Positions 8,369 through 15,509 of a stretch of 38,906 bases of DNA are shown one piece after another. This DNA is from Cyclobacteriaceae bacterium (GTDB lineage: Bacteria > Bacteroidota > Bacteroidia > Cytophagales > Cyclobacteriaceae), in contig CATQIH010000057.1 in the NCBI GenBank assembly GCA_958296015.1, positions 1 through 38,906 on the forward strand, written 5' to 3'. Each line of letters opens with the position of its first letter. Position 1 is the stretch's first letter. Under the pieces are notes generated by a model, which ran no database searches, had not been told where the DNA came from, and saw only the letters and a program-made list of their open reading frames with translations. A program made the position numbers and the translations under genes.

Positions 8369-9178
8369 ATGGCTTCTGTATTGACGCTTATGATTATTGT
8401 CACTTTATCCATTCTTACCACTCGGGTAGCTACCCTGGCACTGATACATACGGGGTTATCCGGACAAGTGGCAAAGTTTCAGGCTCGCTCTGCCCTTACC
8501 GGGGTTGGGTTTGCCACCCGCGAGTCGGAGAAGGTGGTGACCCACCCGGTGCGCAGGAGGATCATTATGGTACTAATGCTGCTGGGCAACGTAGGGATCA
8601 TCTCTGTGCTGGCCTCACTGGTGCTCACTTTCCTGGACGAACAGGCAAGTACCCTGGAGTGGACTTACCGTTTGGCTGCATTGACGGTGGGCCTGGGGCT
8701 GCTTTGGTGGGTATCCAGCAGTGCCATTGTAGACCAGTGGCTCTCACGGTGGGTAAATCATTTGCTGAAGAAGTACACCGAGATTGATGTCAAGGATTTC
8801 TCCGGACTGCTGCATCTTTCCAATGGTTATAAGATTTCTGAAATGATGGTGGAGAAAGACCATTGGATGACAGGCAAAACCCTGACCGAGCTGAAACTCC
8901 GGCAGGAAGGACTTAACCTGCTAGGCATAGAAAAGAACAACGGCAATTATATTGGCCTGCCGCATGGTGATATGACTATCTCCGATGGCGATCTGCTCAT
9001 TCTGTACGGTAAAGATGAAGCTCTAAGCAGCCTCAACAAGCGTCGAAGAGGTATGGCAGGCCGCCGTGAGCACCGCAAGGCCATAGCAGAACAACAAAAA
9101 AGAGAGAAGGAAGACGAGATAGCAGCCCGGGGAGTTGTTGAAGACACAAAAGATGCAACGACAGAAGACGTAAGGTGA
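8369..9178 (+). CDS. Membrane protein with C-terminal TrkA-C (RCK_C) domain
   Basis: The ATG at 8369 is chosen over the in-frame 8282, because the earlier start adds a non-homologous-looking tail and the protein then starts directly with a membrane segment (MASVLTLMIIVTLSI). The 269 residues show hydrophobic segments at about 2-28, 65-88 and 103-120. A conserved loop (ARSALTGVGFATRESE, about 39-54) precedes the second. A TrkA-C-like ligand domain spans about 150-222 (MTGKTLTELKLRQEGLNLLGIEKN, then ISDGDLLILYGKDEAL). A highly charged tail follows. RCK_C domains bind nucleotides or ions in potassium transport systems; no Trk/Ktr pore gene is adjacent, so the function is inferred only. Confidence 0.85.
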   Translation: MASVLTLMIIVTLSILTTRVATLALIHTGLSGQVAKFQARSALTGVGFATRESEKVVTHPVRRRIIMVLMLLGNVGIISVLASLVLTFLDEQASTLEWTYRLAALTVGLGLLWWVSSSAIVDQWLSRWVNHLLKKYTEIDVKDFSGLLHLSNGYKISEMMVEKDHWMTGKTLTELKLRQEGLNLLGIEKNNGNYIGLPHGDMTISDGDLLILYGKDEALSSLNKRRRGMAGRREHRKAIAEQQKREKEDEIAARGVVEDTKDATTEDVR

Positions 9179-9238
9179 TTACATCTCTTTGCAATACTGT
9201 ACAGCCATTATAATACGCTTTGTGCCGTAGGATTACAG

Positions 9239-9264
9239 GTAAAAAAAGGCCGTTTACCGTTTTT
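9239..9264 (+). terminator. Candidate intrinsic terminator after the TrkA-C gene
   Basis: GGTAAA (9239-9244) can pair with TTTACC (9253-9258) over an 8-base loop, followed by GTTTTT. It lies 60 bases after the stop codon of the TrkA-C gene. The stem is short and AT-rich, so confidence is moderate. Confidence 0.45.
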
Positions 9265-9309
9265 AATGCAACCCAAAGTCTGTGCTCGCACCTAATAGAC
9301 TTGTTAGAT

Positions 9310-9321
9310 TCTGACTATCAG
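9310..9321. repeat. Left terminal inverted repeat of IS-A
   Basis: TCTGACTATCAG pairs with its exact complement at 11654-11665. It contains the transposase stop codon (TGA on the minus strand, 9318-9320). Confidence 0.7.
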
Positions 9322-10236
9322 CGTTTTAACGCTAGTTGATAGCTAGCAAGTCCGGCACAAAGTCCTACTATTTGATCTTTGAGTTCATTGCATTTCAGTC
9401 TACACCTGTTTTTTAAGATTCTGTATTTCTTCATCCTTTCAATAGCGTGCTCTACAAATATGCGCTCTTTGCTCACAGCCCTGTTTCTTTCTTTCTGCTT
9501 GCCACCCAGTTACGGTGATGGGTTTTTCTTTGACTTCCTTGGCTTCTTCTGGCCGATGATCAATTCTGCGAACTCGTAGTGCTTACCCACCTCCACAAAT
9601 CCCAGGTCAAAGAGCACTTTATGGTTTTTAAACCATCCCTCACCGGGGGTGAACTCACTTTTGAGAATTCCCATATCCACATTGCTTCCTGCATACAGAT
9701 GGCTCACGTAGTAGATATACTGACGCTTGTCCGAGATCATTAAGGCAATATTAGTATGGGTAGACTTCTTTCCACTATAGGTAACTTTCTGGTTTTCATA
9801 GCCTTGCGGCCGATCAGTCAGCTTCTCAAACCCATCAACAATGAGCTGTTCGGCATCCCCTAAGCAGACATCAAACTCCTAGCTATTGCTGAATTCCCTT
9901 TTCGGCATGAGCTTTTTTTTCCAGCGTCAACTCCAGCAACCCCGAGAAGAATTGGTATCTCTGGTGAGCACTAGCCGGTGACATCCCAAAGACTAACCCT
10001 TGGCAACCCCAGATTAGACCGTTTTTCTTGTAGAACAACACGAAGAAAAGACCGTCACCAATGGTTCTGAGGGTGGGCAGATTCTCTACGTTCTCCTCCA
10101 AATACTCTTGATACGTCTGCCCGTTCTGCTCATGATACGTGCGCTCCATGTCCGAAAGTAGACAGTCAAAATCCTCTCTGCTAAAACCGGTTGAGTCTTT
10201 GAATTGACGTTTGGATGTTATTTCCCGATAGTTCAT
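9318..10236 (-). pseudogene. IS-A transposase (DDE_4 / IS5-like), broken
   Basis: The start is the ATG at 10236 (MNYREITSKRQFKDS). The N-terminal part (to 9883) has the helix-turn-helix region typical of these transposases (NLPTLRTIGDGLFFVLFYKK, then MSPASAHQRYQFFSGLLE). The frame is lost at an eight-A run (9913-9920 on the complementary strand); reading it as seven A gives LEKKLMPKREFSNS, which joins the next part. Two in-frame stops follow, TAG at 9879-9881 and TAA at 9510-9512. Around them the DDE domain reads on as EFDVCLGDAEQLIVDGFEKL, VTYSGKKSTHTN, LYAGSNVDMGILKSEF and finally RIFVEHAIERMKKYRILKNR to a stop at 9318. One frameshift and two nonsense codons make it non-functional. Confidence 0.88.
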
Positions 10237-10238
10237 GA

Positions 10239-10245
10239 ATATAAA
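10239..10245. repeat. Target-site duplication of IS-B, left copy
   Basis: ATATAAA here is repeated directly at 11626-11632 on the other side of IS-B. This is the expected trace of its insertion in IS-A. Confidence 0.7.
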
Positions 10246-10247
10246 CC

Positions 10248-10264
10248 CAGCAATTCTCACTTTG
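10248..10264. repeat. Left inverted repeat of IS-B
   Basis: A 17-base sequence, CAGCAATTCTCACTTTG, whose exact reverse complement is at 11609-11625. Confidence 0.85.
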
Positions 10265-10371
10265 CAAATTCAGAAGTAGTCAGCTAGCTTTGGGGAATGA
10301 AAACAAGATTACTGGAAGAGCTAGGCAGCTTTGATAGTTTGTACGCTTTAGTCTGCGGAATCTTCAACTAA

Positions 10372-11607
10372 GTGAAAGACGCCCGGTGCGAGAATGCCTC
10401 CTATGCGTTGTCAGATCTACTTAAAATGGGCTTTGCGATGTTTTCTTTGAAAAGTGCTTCGTTGCTCAACTTTGTCGGTCGCACTAAAGCCGAAGAGAGC
10501 AATCTAAGTAGCATCTATAAGATTGGGGCCTTCGCCTCAGAGAACGGGCTACGCAAAGGATTAGATAGCGTAGCCCCCGAATCATTGCAAGCAGGCTTTT
10601 GGCAGTTATGGAAACGCATACGCAAGCTGGAGATTTTAGATAAGTACCGCTATTTTGGGCGGCACCTCACCGTAAGTATGGATGGGGTAGAACACTTCTG
10701 TTCAGAGAGTATTCATTGCCCTTGCTGTTTAGAGAGAAAACATAGAGACGGCAAGACCGGCTATCATGATGCTATGCTCAGTGCGGTGCTGGCGCATCCG
10801 GCGGAAAAAGAAGTCTTTGTGATGGACAACGAGCCTATCATAGCACAAGAGGGAACCAGCAAGAATGATTGCGAGCGCAATGCGGCTAAACGCTTGCTGG
10901 AAAACATGCAGGCTACTCATGGTAAAGAATGGCTGGTTTGGGTGATGGATGCGCTGTATAGTTGTGGCCCTATCATCCGGCAGATTATGCAGAACGAGAA
11001 CCGGGTCGCCGGGCAATGGCAATATGTGATTGGGATTAAGCCTGATGGTAACAAGACACTTTTCACTCAGTTTGAAGGGCGCGACCGCCGCGGACAAGTT
11101 AAATGGTGTGAATGGGAACAGGACGGTAGCCTCCATCGCTTTGGCTATACCAACGGCTTGGCCCTCAATAGTAGCAACAGTGATCTACGAGTCAATATGC
11201 TCTATTATGAACAGGTCTCTGCCAAGGGAAAGCAACAGACTTTTACTTGGGTAACTAGCATCCGTTTGACTAAAGTAGAGAAAGTGATGCGCATGGGACG
11301 CGCTCGCTGGAAGATAGAGAATGAAACCTTCAATACGCTCAAGAACCAAGGCTACAATTTTGAGCACAATTATGGACATGGCAAACAACACCTTTGCTCA
11401 GTATTCGCCTTGCTGATGATGTTAGCCTTCACCGTAGACCAAATTCAACAGCACGCCTGTACATTTTTCCGAAGGCTCTGGCAAAATCTGAAAACCAAAG
11501 CCAAGCTGTGGGAAAACATCCGGGCTGCTTTCAAGATTTTAACCTTCCTCTCAATGAAAAATCTGCTCTTTCATATTGCCGAACTGAACCGAATTCAGCT
11601 TGAATAG
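10372..11607 (+). CDS. IS-B transposase, IS4-like DDE family, probably lacking its original N-terminus
   Basis: The open frame from GTG 10372 gives 411 residues. DDE residues are probably Asp104 (VSMDGVEHF), Asp193 (WVMDALYSCGP) and Glu316 in RARWKIENETFNTLKNQGYNFEHNYGHG. Other family marks are a CPCC cluster with flanking histidines (about 115-124), SKNDCERNAAKRLLE and the KQQTFTWVTSI strand before the final acidic motif. In the same frame an ATG at 10297 opens 24 codons (MKTRLLEELGSFDSLYALVCG) that end in TAA at 10369-10371. A CAA at that point would give one continuous N-terminus of normal family type, so the gene is either truncated to the GTG start or inactive. Confidence 0.85.
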   Translation: MKDARCENASYALSDLLKMGFAMFSLKSASLLNFVGRTKAEESNLSSIYKIGAFASENGLRKGLDSVAPESLQAGFWQLWKRIRKLEILDKYRYFGRHLTVSMDGVEHFCSESIHCPCCLERKHRDGKTGYHDAMLSAVLAHPAEKEVFVMDNEPIIAQEGTSKNDCERNAAKRLLENMQATHGKEWLVWVMDALYSCGPIIRQIMQNENRVAGQWQYVIGIKPDGNKTLFTQFEGRDRRGQVKWCEWEQDGSLHRFGYTNGLALNSSNSDLRVNMLYYEQVSAKGKQQTFTWVTSIRLTKVEKVMRMGRARWKIENETFNTLKNQGYNFEHNYGHGKQHLCSVFALLMMLAFTVDQIQQHACTFFRRLWQNLKTKAKLWENIRAAFKILTFLSMKNLLFHIAELNRIQLE

Positions 11608-11608
11608 C

Positions 11609-11625
11609 CAAAGTGAGAATTGCTG
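11609..11625. repeat. Right inverted repeat of IS-B
   Basis: Exact reverse complement of the 17-base left end at 10248-10264. It begins immediately after the transposase stop codon. Confidence 0.85.
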
Positions 11626-11632
11626 ATATAAA
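11626..11632. repeat. Target-site duplication of IS-B, right copy
   Basis: ATATAAA, identical and in the same orientation to 10239-10245. Confidence 0.7.
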
Positions 11633-11653
11633 TTCATACCCAGCTACAATCTA

Positions 11654-11665
11654 CTGATAGTCAGA
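11654..11665. repeat. Right terminal inverted repeat of IS-A
   Basis: CTGATAGTCAGA is the reverse complement of the left IS-A repeat at 9310-9321. The interval 11633-11653 is the original leader of the IS-A transposase, now separated from it by IS-B. Confidence 0.7.
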
Positions 11666-11675
11666 CGTTTAGCTG

Positions 11676-11865
11676 GTATACTACGATACGGTACATTTGC
11701 CTGAAGGTGGGCTGTGGGACCGAGCCACGGTGGCACGGGCCGACCGTCCGGCAGGGGGTGCCCCGCACAGCCTACGGATTCTGTACCCCGGTTTGTATCT
11801 CACAAACCGAAAATGCGGCATACTCCGGTTTGTATCTCACAAACCGAAAATGTGCCGTAGTATAC
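11676..11865. repeat. GC-rich palindromic repeat region bounded by a 10-base inverted repeat
   Basis: GTATACTACG (11676-11685) is repeated inverted as CGTAGTATAC (11856-11865), with partly matching inner flanks. Inside is a GC-rich block (about 11705-11775) in which GGCTGTG and CACAGCC can pair over a long arm. Two direct copies of a 28-base unit follow (11788-11815 and 11825-11852, period 37). Each unit is a hairpin, CGGTTTGT and ACAAACCG over a five-base loop. A 74-codon ORF across it (11697-11921) looks spurious. It could be a MITE-like or dispersed intergenic repeat. Confidence 0.6.
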
Positions 11866-11873
11866 TGATATAC

Positions 11874-11906
11874 AAAAAAAGCCCGACGCTATGGACGGGC
11901 TTTTTT
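11874..11906 (-). terminator. Strong bidirectional-looking terminator
   Basis: GCCCG (11881-11885) pairs with CGGGC (11896-11900) over a ten-base loop, flanked by a run of A on one side and T on the other, which extend the stem. On the minus strand it lies 26 bases after the stop codon of the DUF2382 gene at 11932 and ends in a T run. Confidence 0.85.
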
Positions 11907-11931
11907 AACAAAATATACTAATAAGTAATTA

Positions 11932-12735
11932 TTATACTCGGTCTCTATCTCCAGAGCGTCTTTCTTCTTCCTGAAGTTTTCTCTGCTCGTCAGTCAGATT
12001 ACCGTCTACATCTACTTCGGTATGACGCACCTTATCTTTAATAACTTCGTCTCTTTCATCAACATCAGTATGGACATCTACTTCTTCCACTACCCATGCT
12101 TCTTTGTTGACTACTGGTACTTCTTCATGCTCGGTTACATCTATAGAGCCTTCTTTGAAGTTAGAGAGGTCAGCATCTGTTGCACGACGTTCAACTTTGT
12201 TACGGTCTACGTATACATGCTCAGACCTAAGGCGTATATGTTCTTCCACAGGGCGTTCTACAATTCTGCTGCGTACGCTTACGTGTCCTGATTCTTTGGT
12301 ACGTTTGCCTACTTCCAGTTTTTCTTCAATCACCTGAATGCTGGCTTCTGTGTTTTTATCACTAACATCACCAGTTGTAGTGCCTGTAGCAGCAGTACCT
12401 GTGCGATATGACTCATCGTTGACATCCATTGCGCCATACTCATCCAATATTTCAGAGGCACGCTCGGCTTCTTCTCTGGTTTGAGCATGTACGGTTACCA
12501 ATGTACCACTTTTGGTAGCCTCAGTATGCCTATGCTTATCGTCAGAATCACCAAATAGTGAGCTAAAGAATCCGCCGATGCCATCATCGTGGTCATCATC
12601 TTTCACATTTTCCTTATCATTATAGTTAGCAGATACATCTACGTCGTTTTGGCTAAAACCAATTTCCATTAGTTGCTGTGCTGCCTGGTTGGCATCAGCT
12701 ACATTTCTAAATACTCCAATTACTGTTTGTGCCAT
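11932..12735 (-). CDS. YsnF/AvaK-type stress protein with YflT-like N-terminus and DUF2382 domain
   Basis: A 267-residue, very acidic and soluble protein. Residues 1-35 (MAQTVIGVFRNVADANQAAQ, then LMEIGFSQNDVDV) and about 75-110 (LVTVHAQTREEAERASEILDEYGA) form a split YflT/general-stress-17M-like module, interrupted by an Asp/Gly-rich linker. Residues about 133-250 are a DUF2382 domain: IQVIEEKLEVGKRTKESGHV, then VERPVEEHIRLRSEHV and VPVVNKEAWVVEEV. The family is linked to general stress responses in other bacteria, but its molecular role is unknown. It follows a second DUF2382 gene after 47 bases and probably shares its transcript, ending at the terminator at 11874-11906. Confidence 0.9.
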   Translation of the reverse strand: MAQTVIGVFRNVADANQAAQQLMEIGFSQNDVDVSANYNDKENVKDDDHDDGIGGFFSSLFGDSDDKHRHTEATKSGTLVTVHAQTREEAERASEILDEYGAMDVNDESYRTGTAATGTTTGDVSDKNTEASIQVIEEKLEVGKRTKESGHVSVRSRIVERPVEEHIRLRSEHVYVDRNKVERRATDADLSNFKEGSIDVTEHEEVPVVNKEAWVVEEVDVHTDVDERDEVIKDKVRHTEVDVDGNLTDEQRKLQEEERRSGDRDRV

Positions 12736-12782
12736 GATTGTGTGTTTTTGAATTAAAAAATTATAGTTAGAAAAAAATGCTT

Positions 12783-13247
12783 TTATAATATTTCCGAATT
12801 CTTGCCATCCGCTTCGCGTTTGATCCGGTTAACAGTAACTTCTTCCTTTCGTAAAGTTACCTTTTCATGCACGGTATCTTTGACCTTGCGCTTGGTAACG
12901 CGCAGTTCTTCTACCAGCATCAGTCGCTTTTCTGTCACTGTTACTTCTTTGAGTACCGAAATTATCATTGTATCACCTTCGTATCGCATAGCGGGCGGTG
13001 CTGTTTGTACATACTGATTAATTTCTACACGCTTTACTTCCATTTCCTCATGCTCCACAGGTATATCTAACACGACATCCTCTTTGTGTACTTTTTTTTC
13101 AATCCGTACCGTACCCGATTCAACCAAATGTTTTTCTACCTTTGCTCTTTCCTCAATTACCGGAATGGAGACACTGCTAACCTGTTTTTCAGCACTGTCT
13201 GCCTTATCGTTATAACTAGGTATTAAAGCTTGACTGCTCTTTTTCAT
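12783..13247 (-). CDS. DUF2382 (YsnF/AvaK) domain protein, short form
   Basis: A 154-residue soluble protein consisting almost only of a DUF2382 domain: VSIPVIEERAKVEKHLVESG (about 27-46), then VRIEKKVHKEDVVLDIPVEHEEMEVKRVEIN, and a second half VTEKRLMLVEELRVTKRKV with VHEKVTLRKEEVTVNRI. Alternating charged beta strands are typical. It is first in a two-gene unit with the longer DUF2382 gene. A stress-linked role is inferred from family knowledge. The 226-base gap to the divergent phosphatase gene should hold its promoter, but no consensus match was found. Confidence 0.88.
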   Translation of the reverse strand: MKKSSQALIPSYNDKADSAEKQVSSVSIPVIEERAKVEKHLVESGTVRIEKKVHKEDVVLDIPVEHEEMEVKRVEINQYVQTAPPAMRYEGDTMIISVLKEVTVTEKRLMLVEELRVTKRKVKDTVHEKVTLRKEEVTVNRIKREADGKNSEIL

Positions 13248-13473
13248 TTTACTTGGTATTTAGTGAGTTGCATAACCCACACTATTATATCACGATTATC
13301 GGGCAAATTGTTTAGCAGTTATGTGTTTTTTTTAGATAATATAATAATGCATAGGCGTATTTGCTATATGGCAAGAGAAAACTACCTGATGTTTTTTAAA
13401 AAGTTTTCTAGACAAGGCATTTCAATAGCATGATTGTTCTTCTCAACTCCTTATTTATAAACCAAATAATCTC

Positions 13474-13950
13474 ATGATTAGTGTACTCTTTGTTTGTCTG
13501 GGCAACATCTGCCGCTCTCCACTTGCCGAAGCGATTTTCAACAAACTCCTGGCAGAAAATAACTTGCAGTATCAAATCACCTGCGACTCTGCCGGCACGT
13601 CAGATTATCATATAGGAGAAAAGCCCGACCTGCGTAGTATAGACATTGCTGCGAAAAACAATCTTGTGATTGATCATCTGGGAAGGCAGCTGACCATCGA
13701 TGATTTTTCACATTGCGATTATATCATTGCTATGGATAAAAGCAATGAGCAAAACATTAGAAAACTACTTGACAGCCGCAAGCATACTCATATTTACCTG
13801 ATGCGAAAATTTGATGACCAGCCAGGTGATGGAGAAGTGCCAGACCCTTACTGGAGTGCGGAAGATGGCTTCGTACTGGTGCATGATATGTTGCTTAGAA
13901 GCTGCAAAAACCTACTGAAAACAATCATCCGGGAACATCACCTGGCATAA
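13474..13950 (+). CDS. Low-molecular-weight protein-tyrosine phosphatase
   Basis: A 158-residue cytoplasmic enzyme that hydrolyses phosphotyrosine. The P-loop is at the N-terminus, CLGNICRS (nucleophile Cys8, Arg14). The general acid is Asp124 in the DPYW motif. The conserved DSAGTSDYHIGEKPD and IIAMDKSN segments are also present. Length is normal. In other bacteria these enzymes counteract tyrosine kinases of capsule synthesis, but no such genes are near. Its last 26 bases overlap the end of the opposing methyltransferase gene. Confidence 0.95.
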   Translation: MISVLFVCLGNICRSPLAEAIFNKLLAENNLQYQITCDSAGTSDYHIGEKPDLRSIDIAAKNNLVIDHLGRQLTIDDFSHCDYIIAMDKSNEQNIRKLLDSRKHTHIYLMRKFDDQPGDGEVPDPYWSAEDGFVLVHDMLLRSCKNLLKTIIREHHLA

Positions 13951-14590
13951 ATCTTTCTTTTCTGTAGACCACACTATGTATGAGCTGCCCATAAAAATAT
14001 GCCGTGGATGTTTTTCGGAGTTGAAGCTTACTAAAGGCTCGCTCATAATCCGGCACCTGTTTGTGAGCAAGATGACAGGTTAGCCAAAAAAACCAGAACA
14101 TGAGCTTGACCAGTGCTTTATGCCACCAGCAATTCTGCGGTTTGAAGTCGGCAAATAACCAAAGCCCGGATGGTTTCAAGTGGGTATGTAATGTGTGCAT
14201 CATCTTATATAAAGTATCGTCATCTGGCTGAACATCCAGTACAAAGAAAGTGAGCACTACATCATATTGTGCCCGTGCAGGTATGCTGCACTCCGTACCG
14301 CTAATGAAGTGCACTGTTGCCTGATGATGACCAGCCATAGCCTGGTATTTCTTCTGTGCCAGTTGCAGCATGGCTTCGGAAGCTTCCACATAATCTACAC
14401 GATTTGCCTGTTTGCGGCGCAGTACTTCTTCAAGAACCCAGCCTGTGCCGCCACCGATGATCAACACAGAAGCTGCTGTGGGAATCTGGTCTAAAAAGCA
14501 GGTCTGGGCTTTTGTGATGGCTTTTCCGAATACCAGTCTGGCCAGAAGGTCATAAAAAGGTGCTACACGATTGAAAGAAACAGCTTTCAT
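13925..14590 (-). CDS. Class I SAM-dependent methyltransferase
   Basis: The start ATG at 14590 (MKAVSFNRVAPFYDLLARLV) overlaps the stop codon of the upstream membrane protein as ATGA, so the longer open frame upstream is not used. The product has 221 residues. Motif I is VLIIGGGTG (about 42-50), the acidic residue after strand 2 is Glu69 (VDYVEASEAML), and motif post-I/IV is YDVVLTFFVLDV. The N-terminal NRVAPFYD is typical of UbiE-like and related quinone or lipid methyltransferases. Translational coupling to the UbiA-like protein fits a shared prenyl or aromatic pathway, but the substrate is unknown. Confidence 0.88.
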   Translation of the reverse strand: MKAVSFNRVAPFYDLLARLVFGKAITKAQTCFLDQIPTAASVLIIGGGTGWVLEEVLRRKQANRVDYVEASEAMLQLAQKKYQAMAGHHQATVHFISGTECSIPARAQYDVVLTFFVLDVQPDDDTLYKMMHTLHTHLKPSGLWLFADFKPQNCWWHKALVKLMFWFFWLTCHLAHKQVPDYERAFSKLQLRKTSTAYFYGQLIHSVVYRKERFMPGDVPG

Positions 14591-15423
14591 AAAAATAACA
14601 AAGCAAGTACAGGAAATAGAAAAACGGCATCGCCTATGATACGGTAGCGTTCCTTTTGCTGAAAAAATACAGGGAACAACATGATCAGCAGCAAGGTAAT
14701 GGCCATCAACAGGAAGATACCCTGCGTGAGCAACAACGGCTGCTGTGCATGCCATACTGTCACCACTATTATAACAATAAGAATAATGATAACCAGACAG
14801 CCATAAACAACCCAACCGGCTTTTTTGGTGCCAGCCAGCAGTACAAAAGATAGGTGACCATCTTTTTCATCCAGGTTTTTTTCATAAAGGGCAAAAATCA
14901 TCAGGTTGGCTAAAGCAAGAAGCACAAACTGTAAGAAAACAAGTACAATATCCATAGACCACGCAAATGGATACAGGCTCATTGGAGAAAGAAAGACACC
15001 AACTGCGTATAGTAGGGCAGACATGCCTTCTTTGTAATAATTTTTGGAGCGGGGCAATAGTCTGATACTTAGAAAATAGATACCCACCAAAGCTACCAGC
15101 AGCAATCCCCAGCTAATAAGCCTAGCAGGTAGGTAAAATAGCAACACCATGCCGCCAGACAGCAGGCCCAGGAAAATAATACTCAGTGTGCAAAAATGCT
15201 GCTGATGGTATAAATGTCTGTTGGAGTTTGCCGTATGCTTTACCTGGTAGGCATCCGCCAGATGATCGGCTGTGTAGATCAGCCAAACGCTTAGTGCCAG
15301 TGCCGCAAGGTGCAGCACAGGGATACAAACCTGCAAATAGCTGGCAATGAACATACTACTGATGCATGCGCCCACCACTACGTCCAGACTAAGAATACGG
15401 ATAAGAGTAAAAAAACTTTTCAC
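14587..15423 (-). CDS. UbiA-like integral membrane protein
   Basis: The GTG at 15423 is chosen because the longer open frame would start inside the atpG terminator hairpin. The 278 residues form about eight to nine hydrophobic segments. A UbiA-like first Asp motif is suggested by YTADHLADAY in the second segment, and a second one by ALYEKNLDEKDGH; both are weaker than the canonical NDxxDxxxD. UbiA enzymes transfer prenyl groups to aromatic acceptors. A stop/start overlap (ATGA) couples it to the methyltransferase gene downstream. A related non-canonical membrane protein cannot be excluded. Confidence 0.7.
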   Translation of the reverse strand: MKSFFTLIRILSLDVVVGACISSMFIASYLQVCIPVLHLAALALSVWLIYTADHLADAYQVKHTANSNRHLYHQQHFCTLSIIFLGLLSGGMVLLFYLPARLISWGLLLVALVGIYFLSIRLLPRSKNYYKEGMSALLYAVGVFLSPMSLYPFAWSMDIVLVFLQFVLLALANLMIFALYEKNLDEKDGHLSFVLLAGTKKAGWVVYGCLVIIILIVIIVVTVWHAQQPLLLTQGIFLLMAITLLLIMLFPVFFQQKERYRIIGDAVFLFPVLALLFL

Positions 15424-15451
15424 TTGTATAACAGCTTTCCGAAAGAAAACA

Positions 15452-15478
15452 AAAAACCCGCAAATGAAGCGGGTTTTT
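15452..15478 (-). terminator. Terminator of the ATP synthase operon
   Basis: AAAAACCCGC (15452-15461) pairs with GCGGGTTTTT (15469-15478) over a seven-base loop. On the minus strand it follows the atpG stop codon by 31 bases and ends in a T run. Its symmetry suggests it can work in both directions. Confidence 0.88.
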
Positions 15479-15509
15479 ATAATAATTTTGCTGTACAAAA
15501 CGGAATGCT

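Larger units (their letters stand above)
10246..11625 (+). mobile_element. IS-B: IS4-like insertion sequence nested in IS-A
   Basis: An element of about 1380 bp carrying one transposase gene on the plus strand. A perfect 17-base inverted repeat, CAGCAATTCTCACTTTG at 10248-10264 and its complement at 11609-11625, marks the ends. Directly repeated ATATAAA flanks the element. For the duplication to abut the element, the left end must extend by CC beyond the perfect repeat. It is the younger insertion, since it lies inside IS-A. Confidence 0.88.
9310..11665 (-). mobile_element. IS-A: DDE_4-type insertion sequence, decayed and interrupted by IS-B
   Basis: The element is bounded by a 12-base inverted repeat, TCTGACTATCAG at 9310-9321 and its complement at 11654-11665. 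The single transposase gene reads on the minus strand and its stop codon lies within the left repeat. IS-B (10246-11625 plus a 7-base duplication) sits 9 bases upstream of the transposase ATG. Removing it leaves an element of about 969 bp, a normal size for this IS5/ISL2-like group. I could not identify a target duplication for IS-A itself. Confidence 0.8.

Noticed and set aside
8242-8787. 181-codon ORF overlapping the TrkA-C gene in another frame
   Set aside because: No recognisable domain, and it competes with a frame that has membrane helices and a TrkA-C domain.
11788-11852. Possible short CRISPR array with a 28-base repeat
   Set aside because: Only two copies with a 9-base interval, strongly palindromic units and no cas genes nearby.
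11697-11921. 74-codon ORF in the GC-rich repeat region
   Set aside because: It runs through palindromic repeats and into the terminator, has no family resemblance and no start context.
13925-14815. Longer form of the methyltransferase starting in the UbiA-like gene
   Set aside because: The extra 75 residues are a shadow of the membrane protein; the ATGA overlap gives a natural start at 14590.
15424-15498. N-terminal extension of the UbiA-like protein
   Set aside because: It would place the start codon in the atpG terminator hairpin; the GTG at 15423 gives a normal first membrane segment.
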